A stretch of DNA of 64,000 nt from Aquipseudomonas alcaligenes (GCF_900156545.1 NZ_FTNW01000003.1:496001-560000), one strand, 5' to 3'. Counted from the first letter of the stretch, positions 45,911-54,728 are shown. Numbers and translations: made by a program. Notes: generated from the letters alone by a model not told the origin.

Positions 45911-48451
45911 ATGGTTCAGCGCAAGCGGGTAGTAGTCACAGGGATGGGCGTGCTCACGGCGCTCGGCAATACGCTGGAGGCGTTTCGCGAGGGCCTGTTC
46001 GCCGAAAAGGCGGCCATCGGTCCCAGCCAGCATTTTCGCCACTATTTCGATGATGCCCTGGCATCCGAAGTACTGCAGCCGGTCGAGTACCCCGGTATCG
46101 ACCCGCAGCGCCTGCCCGAACTCGACCGTACCGCGCTGTGGGGGTACAAGGTCGGCCGTGATGCCCTGGAGCATGCCGGCCTGCTCGGTGATCCGCTGCT
46201 GGAGCGCACCAGCCTGGTGGTCGGTGTGTCCTCGGCCAGCGCTGAGGCCATCATGCCGCTGATCGAGCACCAGCCCGAGCAGTTCAGCCCGCGCAAGATG
46301 GAAGTGTGCGGCAACTTCTCGGCGATCTGCCCGGTGGTGACTTCGCTGCTCGGCCTCAAGGGCGGCTTCGAGCTGGTGGCCACGGCCTGTACGGCCAGCA
46401 CCAATGCCATCGGCATCGGTTTCGACCAGATCCAGAATTCCAAGAACCCGGTGGCGCTGATTGTCGGCTCCGACCCGGTCTACCTGCCCACCTTCGCCGG
46501 TTTCTACGCGCTCAAGGCGATGCGCGAAGAACCCTGCTGCCCGTTCTCCGGCACCCCCGGCATGTCCGTCGGCGAGGGCGCCGGCGCGCTGGTGCTGGAG
46601 GAGTACGAGCACGCCAAGGCGCGTGGCGCCACCATCTATGGCGAGATCATCGGCTACGCCACCAGTTCCGACGCGCACCATGAAACAGCGCCGGACCCGC
46701 GTGCCGAAGGCGCCACCCTGGTGATGCGCGCGGCGCTGCGCAACGCCGGTATCGGCCCGGAGGCCATCGGCTACATCAACGCCCACGGCACCGGTACCGA
46801 GGCCAACGATCGCGCCGAGACCCTGGCGATGAAGAAGGTCTTCCCCAACATCGCCGATATCCCGGTGAGTTCGACCAAGTCGTACTTCGGCCACAACATC
46901 GGCTCGGCCGGCATCATCGAGATGATCGCCTGCCTGACCACCCTGCCGTCCGGCAAGGTGCTGCCGACCCTGAACTTCTCCACGCCGCGCACCGGCTGCG
47001 ACCTCAACTACGTGCCCAACCATTTCCAGGAGCACGAGGTCGGGCTGTTCATGAAGAACAACTACGCCTTCGGCGGCAACAACTGCAGCATCGTCGCCTC
47101 GGTGACCCCGGAGACCGCCGCGGCCACCGAATACCAGCCGCGCCGCGTGGCCATCACCGGCTTCGGTGCGCTCAGCTCGCTGGGCTATGGCGCCGAGCAG
47201 ATCGCCGAGAACATCCGCAATGGCGTCGATGGTTCGCTGTCGGTGTCGGCCGACGACTGGCTGGGCAGCGGCGAGCAGGCCCACGACCTCAATCAGCTGA
47301 TGCAGGCCAATCCGGCGCTGGCCGAGCGCCTGGCCGGCATGACCGAGGCCGACCTGCGCGCCATGCAGTTTCGTGCCCACGAGGTACGTGGCATCGAGGC
47401 ACGCAAGCACCTGAAGAACTACGACCCGCGCAAGGCCAGCCGCATCGGCACCCACGGCCTGCTGGCCGTCGAGCAGGCGTTGCAGAGCGGCGGGCGCAAG
47501 GTGCGTCATGGTGATACCGACGTCGCGCTGATCATGGGCATGTCCAAGGGCCCGCAGGCCACCATTGCGCGCTATGCGCAGAGCCTGCACCCGGACCCCA
47601 AGCGCGCGCGTACCTTCGAGTTCCCCTCGGCGCTGATGAACTCCACCGCCACCTTCTGCGCCATCAGCAAGGGCCTCAAGGGCTACAACACCACCCTGTC
47701 CACCGGCTACAACGCCGGCCTCGGCGCACTGCTCTACGGCTACGAGCTGGTACGCCAGGGCCTGCAGCCGCAGGCGCTGGTCGGTGCCGCCGAGGAGAAT
47801 GCCTATTCCTCGGTGCTGATGTCGCCGGCGACGGCCGATCGCCTGTGCTGGAGCGATGCCGCGGATGCCTTCCAGGTCTATGGCGCCAACCCCAGTGGCT
47901 TCACTCTGGGGGAGGGCGCCGCGGTGGCCCTGCTCGAAGACCTCGACGCTGCCCATGCGCGCGGTGCGCAGGTGCTTGGCGTGGTGCTCGGTTATGGCCG
48001 CTCCTGCGATGCCGCCTACCCGGGCGAATCCGGCCTGGCCGCCGGCAACGCGATGATCGCGGCGATCCAGCAGGCGCTGGCCGAGGCCGGCCTGCAGGCC
48101 AGCGAGGTCGATCTGATCTGCGGCACCAGCTGGGGCACCGGTGACAGCGCGCAGAAGGAACTGGACGCAGTGCGCGCCGTGTTCGGCGCGCTGGCGGCCG
48201 AGGTGCCGCTGGTCAACTACAACGGTCACTTCGGCTTCGTCGAATCGGCCGCCGGCCTGCTCAACCTGGCGCAGGTGCTGCAGATCATGCGCAGCGGCGA
48301 GATCGCGCCGATTCCCTACACCCGCGAGTTCTGCGCCGACGACATCGCCTTCGTGCGCCAGCCGCTGCGCCGCGAGGTGCGCCACGCGCTGGTACTGGGC
48401 GCTTCGGACGGGGGCAACAACTACGCCCTGCTGGTGCGCAAGGATGGCTGA
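45911..48451 (+). CDS. Fused ketosynthase and chain-length-factor-like protein
   Basis: This 846-residue protein joins two beta-ketoacyl-synthase folds. Domain 1 (about 1-400) keeps the Cys-His-His triad: Cys160 in VATACTAS, His292 in NAHGTGTEAND, His328 in KSYFGHNIGSAG. Domain 2 (about 408-846) aligns over the same fold but the active-site position reads STGYNAG, so Tyr600 replaces Cys, and the AHGTGT equivalent reads CGTSWGTGD. Domain 2 is therefore probably a non-catalytic partner, like the chain-length factor of type II polyketide synthases, which is normally a separate protein. The ATG has GGAGGAG upstream. Its end overlaps the next gene by 8 bases. Confidence 0.88.
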   Translation: MVQRKRVVVTGMGVLTALGNTLEAFREGLFAEKAAIGPSQHFRHYFDDALASEVLQPVEYPGIDPQRLPELDRTALWGYKVGRDALEHAGLLGDPLLERTSLVVGVSSASAEAIMPLIEHQPEQFSPRKMEVCGNFSAICPVVTSLLGLKGGFELVATACTASTNAIGIGFDQIQNSKNPVALIVGSDPVYLPTFAGFYALKAMREEPCCPFSGTPGMSVGEGAGALVLEEYEHAKARGATIYGEIIGYATSSDAHHETAPDPRAEGATLVMRAALRNAGIGPEAIGYINAHGTGTEANDRAETLAMKKVFPNIADIPVSSTKSYFGHNIGSAGIIEMIACLTTLPSGKVLPTLNFSTPRTGCDLNYVPNHFQEHEVGLFMKNNYAFGGNNCSIVASVTPETAAATEYQPRRVAITGFGALSSLGYGAEQIAENIRNGVDGSLSVSADDWLGSGEQAHDLNQLMQANPALAERLAGMTEADLRAMQFRAHEVRGIEARKHLKNYDPRKASRIGTHGLLAVEQALQSGGRKVRHGDTDVALIMGMSKGPQATIARYAQSLHPDPKRARTFEFPSALMNSTATFCAISKGLKGYNTTLSTGYNAGLGALLYGYELVRQGLQPQALVGAAEENAYSSVLMSPATADRLCWSDAADAFQVYGANPSGFTLGEGAAVALLEDLDAAHARGAQVLGVVLGYGRSCDAAYPGESGLAAGNAMIAAIQQALAEAGLQASEVDLICGTSWGTGDSAQKELDAVRAVFGALAAEVPLVNYNGHFGFVESAAGLLNLAQVLQIMRSGEIAPIPYTREFCADDIAFVRQPLRREVRHALVLGASDGGNNYALLVRKDG

Positions 48452-49700
48452 CGCCGGGCGTGCGGTGATCTCCGGCCTGGGTGTGTTCAACGCCCTTGGC
48501 CAGAATGCGGCGTCGCTCAGCGCGGCGCTGGCCGAGCAGCGCCTCGGCCCGCGCACGGGCTTTTTCGCCAGCGAGCGGGCGGCCCAGGGCAATGGCCTGC
48601 TGTTCAATCCGCAGCAGGTGGCGATGCCGGCGTTGCCGGCGACCCGGCGCAACCCCGCCGGCTGCGATGCCGAGACCGCCTGCGCGCTGATCGAGAAGGT
48701 GCTGGACGAAGCGCTGGCCCAGGCCGGCCTGAGCCGTGCCGAGTTGGCCGGTTCGCGCGTGCAGTGCTACATCGGCGGCCAGGGCGTGCAGCCGGACATC
48801 ATGAAGTTCACCGCCTACCTGCAGCGCAACGATGCCGAGGACCTGCTTTTCAACCCCGGCATCCGCCAGATGCACAGCGACAGCTATGCCGAGGAGCGCC
48901 TCGGTCGCCTGCTGATGCGCCGCATCGGCCTGGCGCTGCCGCCGCTGGCGTTATCCACGGCCAGCTGCTCCAGCCTGTCGGCGCTGTTCCTCGCCCGCCA
49001 GGCGATCGAGAGCGGCGCCGCCGACCTGGTGCTGGTGGCCTCCTGGCAGCAGGTGTCGCAGTACAACCTGATGTTCATGGGCGGGGTCAACGCCCTGGCC
49101 CGCGAGGTGGCGCAGCCGTTTTCGGCGGCTACCGAGGGCGTGCTGCTGGGCGGCGGGGCGGCGCTGGCGATCCTCGAGAGCGAGGCCCACCTGCAGGCCC
49201 GCGGCGGCCGCGGCCAGCTGCGCATCGATGGCTTCGCCGTCTGCCAGGGCGGTGGTTCCGGGCGCGGTGGGCAGTCGTTCGCGCCGGATTTCCGCACCCT
49301 GGCGCGCACCGTCGAGGCCTCGCTGGAGCAGGCCGCCGCCACACCGGCCGACATCGGTTGCCTGTTCATGCACGGCAACGGCATTCGCGGCAGCGACCAG
49401 GCCGAGCTGATGGCGGTGCGCAAGCTGTGGGGCGACCACGCCGTGCCGGCCGTTTCCTACAAGGCGCAGCTTGGCTACCAGGTGGCGGCCAGCGGCCTGA
49501 CCGACCTGGCCATCGCTGCCGATGCCCTGCGCGAGCGTCGCCTGCTGGCCTTCAAGGCCCTGGCGCCGCTGGACGCTGCCGGGGTGCACCTGCACGCCGA
49601 TGCCGCCCCGCTGACGCTGCACAGCGACAAGCTGGTCAAGCTGGGGCTGGGTATCGAAGGTTCCATGGCTGCCTGCACGCTGACGCGGCTGGCCGGATAA
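48444..49700 (+). CDS. Divergent beta-ketoacyl synthase
   Basis: This 418-residue protein is a ketosynthase-fold enzyme well diverged from FabB and FabF. It keeps a cysteine in STASCSSLSAL (Cys175) and a first histidine in MHGNGIRGSD (His310), but where the second histidine is expected (KSxxGHxxGAAG) it reads KAQLGYQVAASG, so Tyr345 replaces it. It may be a condensing enzyme with altered chemistry, an initiation-type enzyme or an acyltransferase. It overlaps the fused ketosynthase and is followed after 11 bases by another ketosynthase-like gene. Confidence 0.8.
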   Translation: MADAGRAVISGLGVFNALGQNAASLSAALAEQRLGPRTGFFASERAAQGNGLLFNPQQVAMPALPATRRNPAGCDAETACALIEKVLDEALAQAGLSRAELAGSRVQCYIGGQGVQPDIMKFTAYLQRNDAEDLLFNPGIRQMHSDSYAEERLGRLLMRRIGLALPPLALSTASCSSLSALFLARQAIESGAADLVLVASWQQVSQYNLMFMGGVNALAREVAQPFSAATEGVLLGGGAALAILESEAHLQARGGRGQLRIDGFAVCQGGGSGRGGQSFAPDFRTLARTVEASLEQAAATPADIGCLFMHGNGIRGSDQAELMAVRKLWGDHAVPAVSYKAQLGYQVAASGLTDLAIAADALRERRLLAFKALAPLDAAGVHLHADAAPLTLHSDKLVKLGLGIEGSMAACTLTRLAG

Positions 49701-49711
49701 GCGAGAGCATC

Positions 49712-50821
49712 ATGTCTGTCGAAGAAATGCAGTTGACTCCGCTGCGCCCGGCCAGCGCCGACGAGCTGCAGGCGCAGCCCGAGCAGCGCAGCAATACCCT
49801 GGCCCTGGTTGGTCTCTCGGTACTGCAGGCAGAGCGTGCCCCGCAGCGTTTCGAGCCGCGCTGGTTCAGAGCCTGGGAGGCGCAGCTGTACCGCAAGGCC
49901 GCGCGCCAGACGGGCCGGCGCCAGTGGGATTTCAGTCGTTTCAGCCAGGACGGCGGCCTGGATGCGGCCAAGTCCGGCTATCGCGACACGCTCACTGCCG
50001 TCGCCCAGGCGGCCAAGCAGGCGGTGGCCGCCGCCGAGGCCAGCTGCGGCCGGCGCAGCGCGCGTGAGCGCATGGCCCTGCTGTATTTCGACTTCTGGGG
50101 GCAGAGTTCGCACCTGGAGCAGGCGTTCAACTGGCGCGACAGTTTCGATCTCGACGTAATCCCCAAATTCATCCTGCGCGACCAGGCCACCGAGGCCTTC
50201 TCCTGCAAGGTGCAGGCGGGGCGCGGAGCCTTCATCCAGGCATTGCGCATGGCGCAGTCGCTGCTGCACAGCGGTGCCGCCGACAGCGTGCTGCTGGGCG
50301 GGCTGTTCCGCAGTTTTCCGGTGCTGTGCTTCGCCGAGGCGCTCAGCGGCAACGCTGCCGAGCGCGCCTGGCTGGGGCGTGGCGGCCAGCACAACGCGCC
50401 GCTGGTGGAGCGCGCCGGTTTCATGGTGCTGCGGCGCGGCGAGGCGCTGGCCAGCGCGCGTCAGCCCGGCCTGCTGCTGGGTGCGCCGCATTACCTGCAG
50501 GCACCCGCCGGCCGCGAGGCGGCGGGCCAGTGGCTGGGCGAGCGCTGGGCCGAGCAGCTGCCGGAGCGGCGCGCGCTGGTCTACGGCGGCCACTACCCGT
50601 CCAGCCTGCTCGATCAGATCGAGGCGAGTGCGGTGGCCGCTGCTGGCGAGCACTGGGTGTACGAAAACATCTGCCGGCGCTTCGGCGACAGTGGCGGGCT
50701 CAATCCGCTGCTGGCGCTGCAACGGCATGCCGAACGCAAGGCGGCGACGGCGGATACCCCGCCGGCGCTGCTGAGCCTGAGTGACAGCCAGGGCGGTACC
50801 TGGCTGCTGCGGGGGGAATGA
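49712..50821 (+). CDS. Degenerate ketosynthase-like protein
   Basis: This 369-residue protein has weak but visible thiolase-fold features: FSCKVQAGRGAFIQALRMAQ followed by LLHSGAADSVLLGGLF resembles the active-site strand-helix and the GAAD...LxGG segment of ketosynthases, and the C-terminal LNPLLALQ resembles the usual ending region. The canonical histidine motifs cannot be found, so it is likely non-catalytic or specialised, perhaps pairing with the adjacent divergent synthase as a heterodimer. The ATG at 49712 is chosen as the first after the upstream stop. It overlaps the ABC ATPase start. Confidence 0.65.
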   Translation: MSVEEMQLTPLRPASADELQAQPEQRSNTLALVGLSVLQAERAPQRFEPRWFRAWEAQLYRKAARQTGRRQWDFSRFSQDGGLDAAKSGYRDTLTAVAQAAKQAVAAAEASCGRRSARERMALLYFDFWGQSSHLEQAFNWRDSFDLDVIPKFILRDQATEAFSCKVQAGRGAFIQALRMAQSLLHSGAADSVLLGGLFRSFPVLCFAEALSGNAAERAWLGRGGQHNAPLVERAGFMVLRRGEALASARQPGLLLGAPHYLQAPAGREAAGQWLGERWAEQLPERRALVYGGHYPSSLLDQIEASAVAAAGEHWVYENICRRFGDSGGLNPLLALQRHAERKAATADTPPALLSLSDSQGGTWLLRGE

Positions 50822-51576
50822 TGAGCATGGACAAGGATGCCCTGCTGGCGCAGGCGCAGGCGCCCGGCGAGGCCCGCCGGCTGCAGCTGGTCAAGGCGAC
50901 CCAGTTGCCCATCGTGCGCCTGAGCGCGGTGGAGAAGTGCTACGGCAAGGGTGAGGGCCGCGTGCAGGCGCTGCGTCTTATCGACCTGCAGATCGAGCGT
51001 GGCGAGTTCGTCGCGCTGGTGGGCCAGTCGGGCAGCGGCAAGAGCACGCTGCTCAACCTGATCGGCGGGATCGACCGTCCCAGTGCCGGCGCCGTGCATT
51101 TCCTCGGCCAGGACCTGGCCGACCTCGACGACCGCGAGCTGGCCGCACTGCGTGCCCGCGAGATCGGCTTCATCTTCCAGTTCTTCAACCTGCTGCCGGT
51201 GCTCAGCGTGTTCGACAACGTCTACTACCCGCTGATGCTCAACGGCTATCGCAAGGATCAGGCGCGCCACCTGGTGATGCAGGCGCTGGAACGGGTCGGC
51301 CTGCAGCAGCATGCGCTGCGCCGGCCGGTGGAACTGTCCGGCGGCCAGCAGCAGCGGGTGGCCATCGCTCGGGCGCTGGTGAAGAAGCCGGCGCTGGTGA
51401 TCGCCGACGAACCCACCGGCAACCTGGATTCGGAAACCGGCCGCTCGGTGCTGGAGCTGATGCAGGAAATCAACCGCGAGAACGGCACCACCTTCATCAT
51501 CTCCACCCACTCCGATGCCGTGCGCGATGTGGCCGGGCGGGTGGTGAGTATCGCCGACGGGAGGATCGCGCCATGA
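50818..51576 (+). CDS. ABC transporter ATP-binding protein, LolD/MacB type
   Basis: This 252-residue ATPase has Walker A GQSGSGKSTLLNL, the signature LSGGQQQRVAIARAL and Walker B LVIADEPTGNLDS. These place it in the LolD/FtsE/MacB group, whose members drive mechanotransmission or lipoprotein release rather than classic import. It has about 40 extra N-terminal residues before the ATPase core. The ATG overlaps the upstream stop, and the stop overlaps the next start, so it is co-translated with the periplasmic protein and permease that follow. Confidence 0.92.
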   Translation: MMSMDKDALLAQAQAPGEARRLQLVKATQLPIVRLSAVEKCYGKGEGRVQALRLIDLQIERGEFVALVGQSGSGKSTLLNLIGGIDRPSAGAVHFLGQDLADLDDRELAALRAREIGFIFQFFNLLPVLSVFDNVYYPLMLNGYRKDQARHLVMQALERVGLQQHALRRPVELSGGQQQRVAIARALVKKPALVIADEPTGNLDSETGRSVLELMQEINRENGTTFIISTHSDAVRDVAGRVVSIADGRIAP

Positions 51577-52253
51577 GCCGCTGGCTACTGCTGCTGAGCC
51601 TGCTGGTCGCGGGAGGCGCCCAGGCTTCCATCGACGCCGATCAGCTGCGTGAGCAGGGGCGCGCCGCCCTGGATGCGCTGGTGTCGCGCCATGCCTCTGC
51701 GCCCGTGCGTGAGCAGGGCATCCTGGCGGTGGTGCGGGCGCCCAGCGAGGGCCTCGACGAGCGCACGCTGGAGGCGCTGGCGACCTGGCGCGAACAGCAC
51801 CCCGACGACCTGCCGGCCAAGCTCTACGAGGGCTACGGCTGGCTGTTCATGGCCGGCGAGTACGTCAAGCGGCAGAACTACTTCCGCGCCGCCGAGCTGG
51901 CCAAGCGCGGCTTCTTCCTGATGGACGAGGCGGTCGACCAGAACCCCGAGGACTGGCGCCTGCGCCTGCTGCGCGCGCGCCTGGACTGCTACGTGCCGGC
52001 CGAGTTCGGCCGCCATGTGGTGGCGCTCAAGGACCTGCGCTACCTGCGCGAACACGCCGAGCAGGTGCCGGCCGAGCTGCTGCCGCTGGTGGACTTCCTG
52101 CAGGCGCGCGCCGAACGCGCGGCGGGCGATGAGGCCGCGGCCAACGCCCTGGTCTCGCCCTGGCGCGAGCTGCTGCAGGCCGAGGGCCGCCTGCCCATCA
52201 CCCGCGCCGAGGTGGAGCGGGTCCTGACCCCGATCGTGGAGGCGGCGCCATGA
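51573..52253 (+). CDS. Periplasmic helical (TPR-like) protein
   Basis: This 226-residue protein starts with a signal peptide (about 1-19, ending GGAQAS) and is almost wholly alpha-helical, with repeated A/L/E/R-rich segments that look like tetratricopeptide pairs (for example LPAKLYEGYGWLFMAG and WRLRLLRARLDCYVP). No family is assigned. Position between ATPase and permease with 4-base overlaps on both sides makes it a likely accessory subunit of the ABC exporter, perhaps linking it to the LolA-like carrier. Confidence 0.75.
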   Translation: MSRWLLLLSLLVAGGAQASIDADQLREQGRAALDALVSRHASAPVREQGILAVVRAPSEGLDERTLEALATWREQHPDDLPAKLYEGYGWLFMAGEYVKRQNYFRAAELAKRGFFLMDEAVDQNPEDWRLRLLRARLDCYVPAEFGRHVVALKDLRYLREHAEQVPAELLPLVDFLQARAERAAGDEAAANALVSPWRELLQAEGRLPITRAEVERVLTPIVEAAP

Positions 52254-53575
52254 GCGAGCTGTTGTACTACCTGGCCAACGCCATCATCGTCTACGCCCTG
52301 CTGCTGGTGCTGTGGACCGCCCTGCGCCGGCCCACCTCGATCCGCTACGCCTTCGCCAACCTGTTCCGCCAGCGCCGCCGCTCGGGCATCACCCTGCTGG
52401 CGATCATCATGGGCGGGGTGGCGGTGTTCACCTTCGGTGGTTTCGTCCAGCACTCCTTCTCGGCCCTGCGTGAGCAGACCATTCGCACCAACCTCGGCCA
52501 CCTGCAGCTGTACCGCGAAGGCTACCTCGCCAGCGGCGCCACCAACCCGCTGCGCCACGGCATCCCCGGCTACCAGGAGATCAAGCGCATCCTCGCCGCC
52601 GACCCCGAACTGGGGCCGCTGCTGAAGACGGTGACCGGGCAGATCGAGTTCTCCGGCATCGCCTCGCACTACGAGTCGGAGACGTCCACCTTCATCTCCG
52701 GCGTCGGCATCGAGCCGGCCAGCTCGCTGACCCTGGGCGCCCTGGACCGCATCGTGCTGGGCAGCGACCTGTCGCGCATCGACGGCCTCGGCGTGACCAT
52801 CGGCACCGGCGTGGCCAAGGGCCTGGGCGCCGGTTACGACAGCGAACTGGACCTGCTGGTGGTCAACCCCAAGGGCGGGCAGAACGCCATGTCGGTGACG
52901 GTGCGCGGGGTCATGGAGTCGGGCATCAAGGAGTACGACGACCGCTCGCTGAAGATGCCGCTGGAAACCGCCCAGGCGCTGCTGGAAACCGACGAGGTCA
53001 GCCGCATCATCATCCTGCTCAACGACACCGCGCAGACCGACGCCGCGCTCAAGCGGGTGCAGGCGATCATCGCCGAGCATGGCCTGGCGCTGGAGGTGCG
53101 GCCCTGGTCCGAGCTGGCGGTTTACTACCACCAGGTGGTCAGCCTGTTCGACGGCATCTTCTTCTTCATTAAGTCGATCGTCAGCGTCATCGTGGTCTTC
53201 ATGATCGGCAACACGCTGATGATGAACGTGGTCGAGCGCACCCGCGAGATCGCCACCCTGCGTGCCCTGGGCCTGACCCAGCGCGAGGTGGGGCGTCTGT
53301 TCATCCTCGAGGGCATCTTCATCGGCCTGCTCGGCGCTGCGCTCAGCGTGGCGGTGGGCATCGGCCTGGCCGAGCTGATCAACGTCCACGGCCTGCCCAT
53401 GCCGCCGTCACCGGGCTACACCAAGGGCTACCTGGCCTTCATCCTGTGGGACGAGGACGTCGACCTGTTCTGGTTCACCTGTGCGCTGGCCATCGTTACC
53501 GCCGTACTGGCCTCGATCATTCCGGCGAAGCGGGCTTCGAAGTTGCTGATCGCCGAGGCGTTCAGGTTTACCTGA
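52250..53575 (+). CDS. ABC transporter permease, FtsX/MacB type
   Basis: This 441-residue permease has an extra N-terminal membrane helix (about 5-25), then the FtsX/MacB layout: helix at about 48-68, a large periplasmic domain (about 70-300), and three C-terminal helices (about 310-330, 360-385, 410-430). The cytosolic coupling segment TREIATLRALGLTQREVGRLF is typical of MacB/LolE proteins. With the LolD-like ATPase it should form a machine that extracts or pushes a lipid or lipoprotein from the inner membrane. It is the last gene of the main operon; 170 bases with repeated motifs follow. Confidence 0.9.
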   Translation: MSELLYYLANAIIVYALLLVLWTALRRPTSIRYAFANLFRQRRRSGITLLAIIMGGVAVFTFGGFVQHSFSALREQTIRTNLGHLQLYREGYLASGATNPLRHGIPGYQEIKRILAADPELGPLLKTVTGQIEFSGIASHYESETSTFISGVGIEPASSLTLGALDRIVLGSDLSRIDGLGVTIGTGVAKGLGAGYDSELDLLVVNPKGGQNAMSVTVRGVMESGIKEYDDRSLKMPLETAQALLETDEVSRIIILLNDTAQTDAALKRVQAIIAEHGLALEVRPWSELAVYYHQVVSLFDGIFFFIKSIVSVIVVFMIGNTLMMNVVERTREIATLRALGLTQREVGRLFILEGIFIGLLGAALSVAVGIGLAELINVHGLPMPPSPGYTKGYLAFILWDEDVDLFWFTCALAIVTAVLASIIPAKRASKLLIAEAFRFT

Positions 53576-53582
53576 GCAATTG

Positions 53583-53709
53583 AAAAGTTGCCGGTCGGAG
53601 GGCTTTCAAGTTGCCCGGCTGGCAGTAATAAACGATGCGCCAGAGTGCAGGAAAAGTTGTTCCTGCAAGTAGGCGTTTAATATTGCGCTGCTGTTATTGA
53701 AGTTGTTGT
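53583..53709. promoter_or_regulatory. Cluster of AAGTTG motifs upstream of the enoyl-reductase-like gene
   Basis: Related sequences occur at 53583-53594 (AAAAGTTGCCGG), 53607-53618 (CAAGTTGCCCGG), 53652-53663 (AAAAGTTGTTCC) and 53698-53709 (TTGAAGTTGTTG). The first 12-mer recurs exactly at 56050-56061 upstream of fabB. They may be binding sites for one regulator that controls both tailing genes. The AT-rich stretch at 53680-53740 probably holds the promoter. Confidence 0.45.
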
Positions 53710-53746
53710 TGGCGAGCGCACTTCATATACAGAGTGAGAGAGAGTT

Positions 53747-54508
53747 ATGACAACGGAACGGCAAGTCGTCCTCATTACCGGCGCCGCCCGCGGCATAGGC
53801 GCGGCCATCGCCGAGCGCTTCATCGATGACGGCTTCGATGTGGTGCTCAACTACCGGCGCAGCCAGGGCAAGGGTGCCGCCAACCTGGACAACCTGGTGG
53901 CCCGCGCTGAGGCGCGTGGCGTGCGTGCCTACAAGGCGCTGGCGGACATCTCCGAGAGCCGCGACGTGGAGCAGATGATCAAGAGCCTGCGCCTCGACGG
54001 CCTGGAGCGCATCGACCACCTGGTGCTCAACGCCGCCAGCTCGCCGTTCAAGCCGGTGCTCGAACTGACCAAGCACGACTGGAAGCAGCTGTTCGGCACC
54101 AGCCTGGTCGGCAACGTGGCGGTGATCAATGCCGTGGCGCCGCTGATGCCGGCCGGCGGCACCATCTGCGCCATCTCCGGGGTGGGGTCGCACCTGGTGC
54201 TGCCCAACTACCCGCTGGGCCTGATGAAGGCGGCTCTGGAGAACCTGGTGCGCTACCTGGAAGTGGAGCTGTATGACCGTGGCATCCGCGTCAACGGCGT
54301 GTGCGGCGGGCTGGTGCGCAGCGAGATGCTGCCGTACCTGTCGGAGATGTGGCCGCGCATGATCGCCAACATGGAATCCTGCGGCCGGCGCTGGGCGCTG
54401 GAACCCGAGGAAATCGCCAATGTGGTCGCCTTCCTCGCCTCGGAGCGCTCCAGTGCCATTCGCGGGCAGATCCTGGTCGCCACCGGCGGTGTAGGTCTGG
54501 CGGCCTGA
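53747..54508 (+). CDS. Enoyl-ACP reductase-like SDR (FabL-like)
   Basis: This 253-residue SDR opens VVLITGAARGIGAAIAERF. Its central region reads ISGVGSHLVLPNYPLGLMKA with ALENLVRYLEVEL after it, which fits enoyl reductases FabI/FabL rather than FabG; the downstream NGVCGGLVRSEM and SAIRGQILVATGG also match FabL. The catalytic Tyr155 and Lys161 are separated by five residues, whereas FabI/FabL have six and FabG has three. It would saturate the enoyl-ACP made by the dehydratase. It has its own upstream control region and is convergent with the FabB paralogue. Confidence 0.72.
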   Translation: MTTERQVVLITGAARGIGAAIAERFIDDGFDVVLNYRRSQGKGAANLDNLVARAEARGVRAYKALADISESRDVEQMIKSLRLDGLERIDHLVLNAASSPFKPVLELTKHDWKQLFGTSLVGNVAVINAVAPLMPAGGTICAISGVGSHLVLPNYPLGLMKAALENLVRYLEVELYDRGIRVNGVCGGLVRSEMLPYLSEMWPRMIANMESCGRRWALEPEEIANVVAFLASERSSAIRGQILVATGGVGLAA

Positions 54509-54516
54509 TCCGCGTA

Positions 54517-54727
54517 CACCCCTCTCCCTTTGGGAGAGGGGAGGGGCGGCCCGCGTAGGGTGAGGGGCTTGTGTGCCCCTCGGACCTCTTAGCTCCCCTG
54601 GTACGGTAGCCCGGATACAATCCGGGGGACGGAGCGGCCTGCTTCCCGGATTGCATCCGGGCTACGAGTGCTCACCCTGTCCCGTTGGCGGGAGAGGGGG
54701 CGGGCGGTCCGCTTAGGGAGAGGAGGC
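54517..54727. repeat. Intergenic palindromic repeats (REP-like) between convergent genes
   Basis: The gap is filled by nested inverted repeats. GTAGCCCGGATACAATCCGG (starting 54606) is almost the reverse complement of CCCGGATTGCATCCGGGCTA (starting 54645), one mismatch over 21 bases. Outside them are C/G-rich units (54517-54570 and 54668-54722) with CCTCTCCC/GGGAGAGG and AGGGTGAGGG-type words. These look like dispersed intergenic repeats common in pseudomonads and relatives. They could act as a bidirectional terminator for the SDR and fabB genes. Confidence 0.75.
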
Positions 54728-54728
54728 T

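Noticed and set aside
45905..48652. Open minus-strand frame of over 900 codons opposite the fused ketosynthase
   Set aside because: Composition is the G/A/V/R-rich mirror typical of GC-rich antisense frames, with no domain; the plus-strand gene has intact catalytic motifs.
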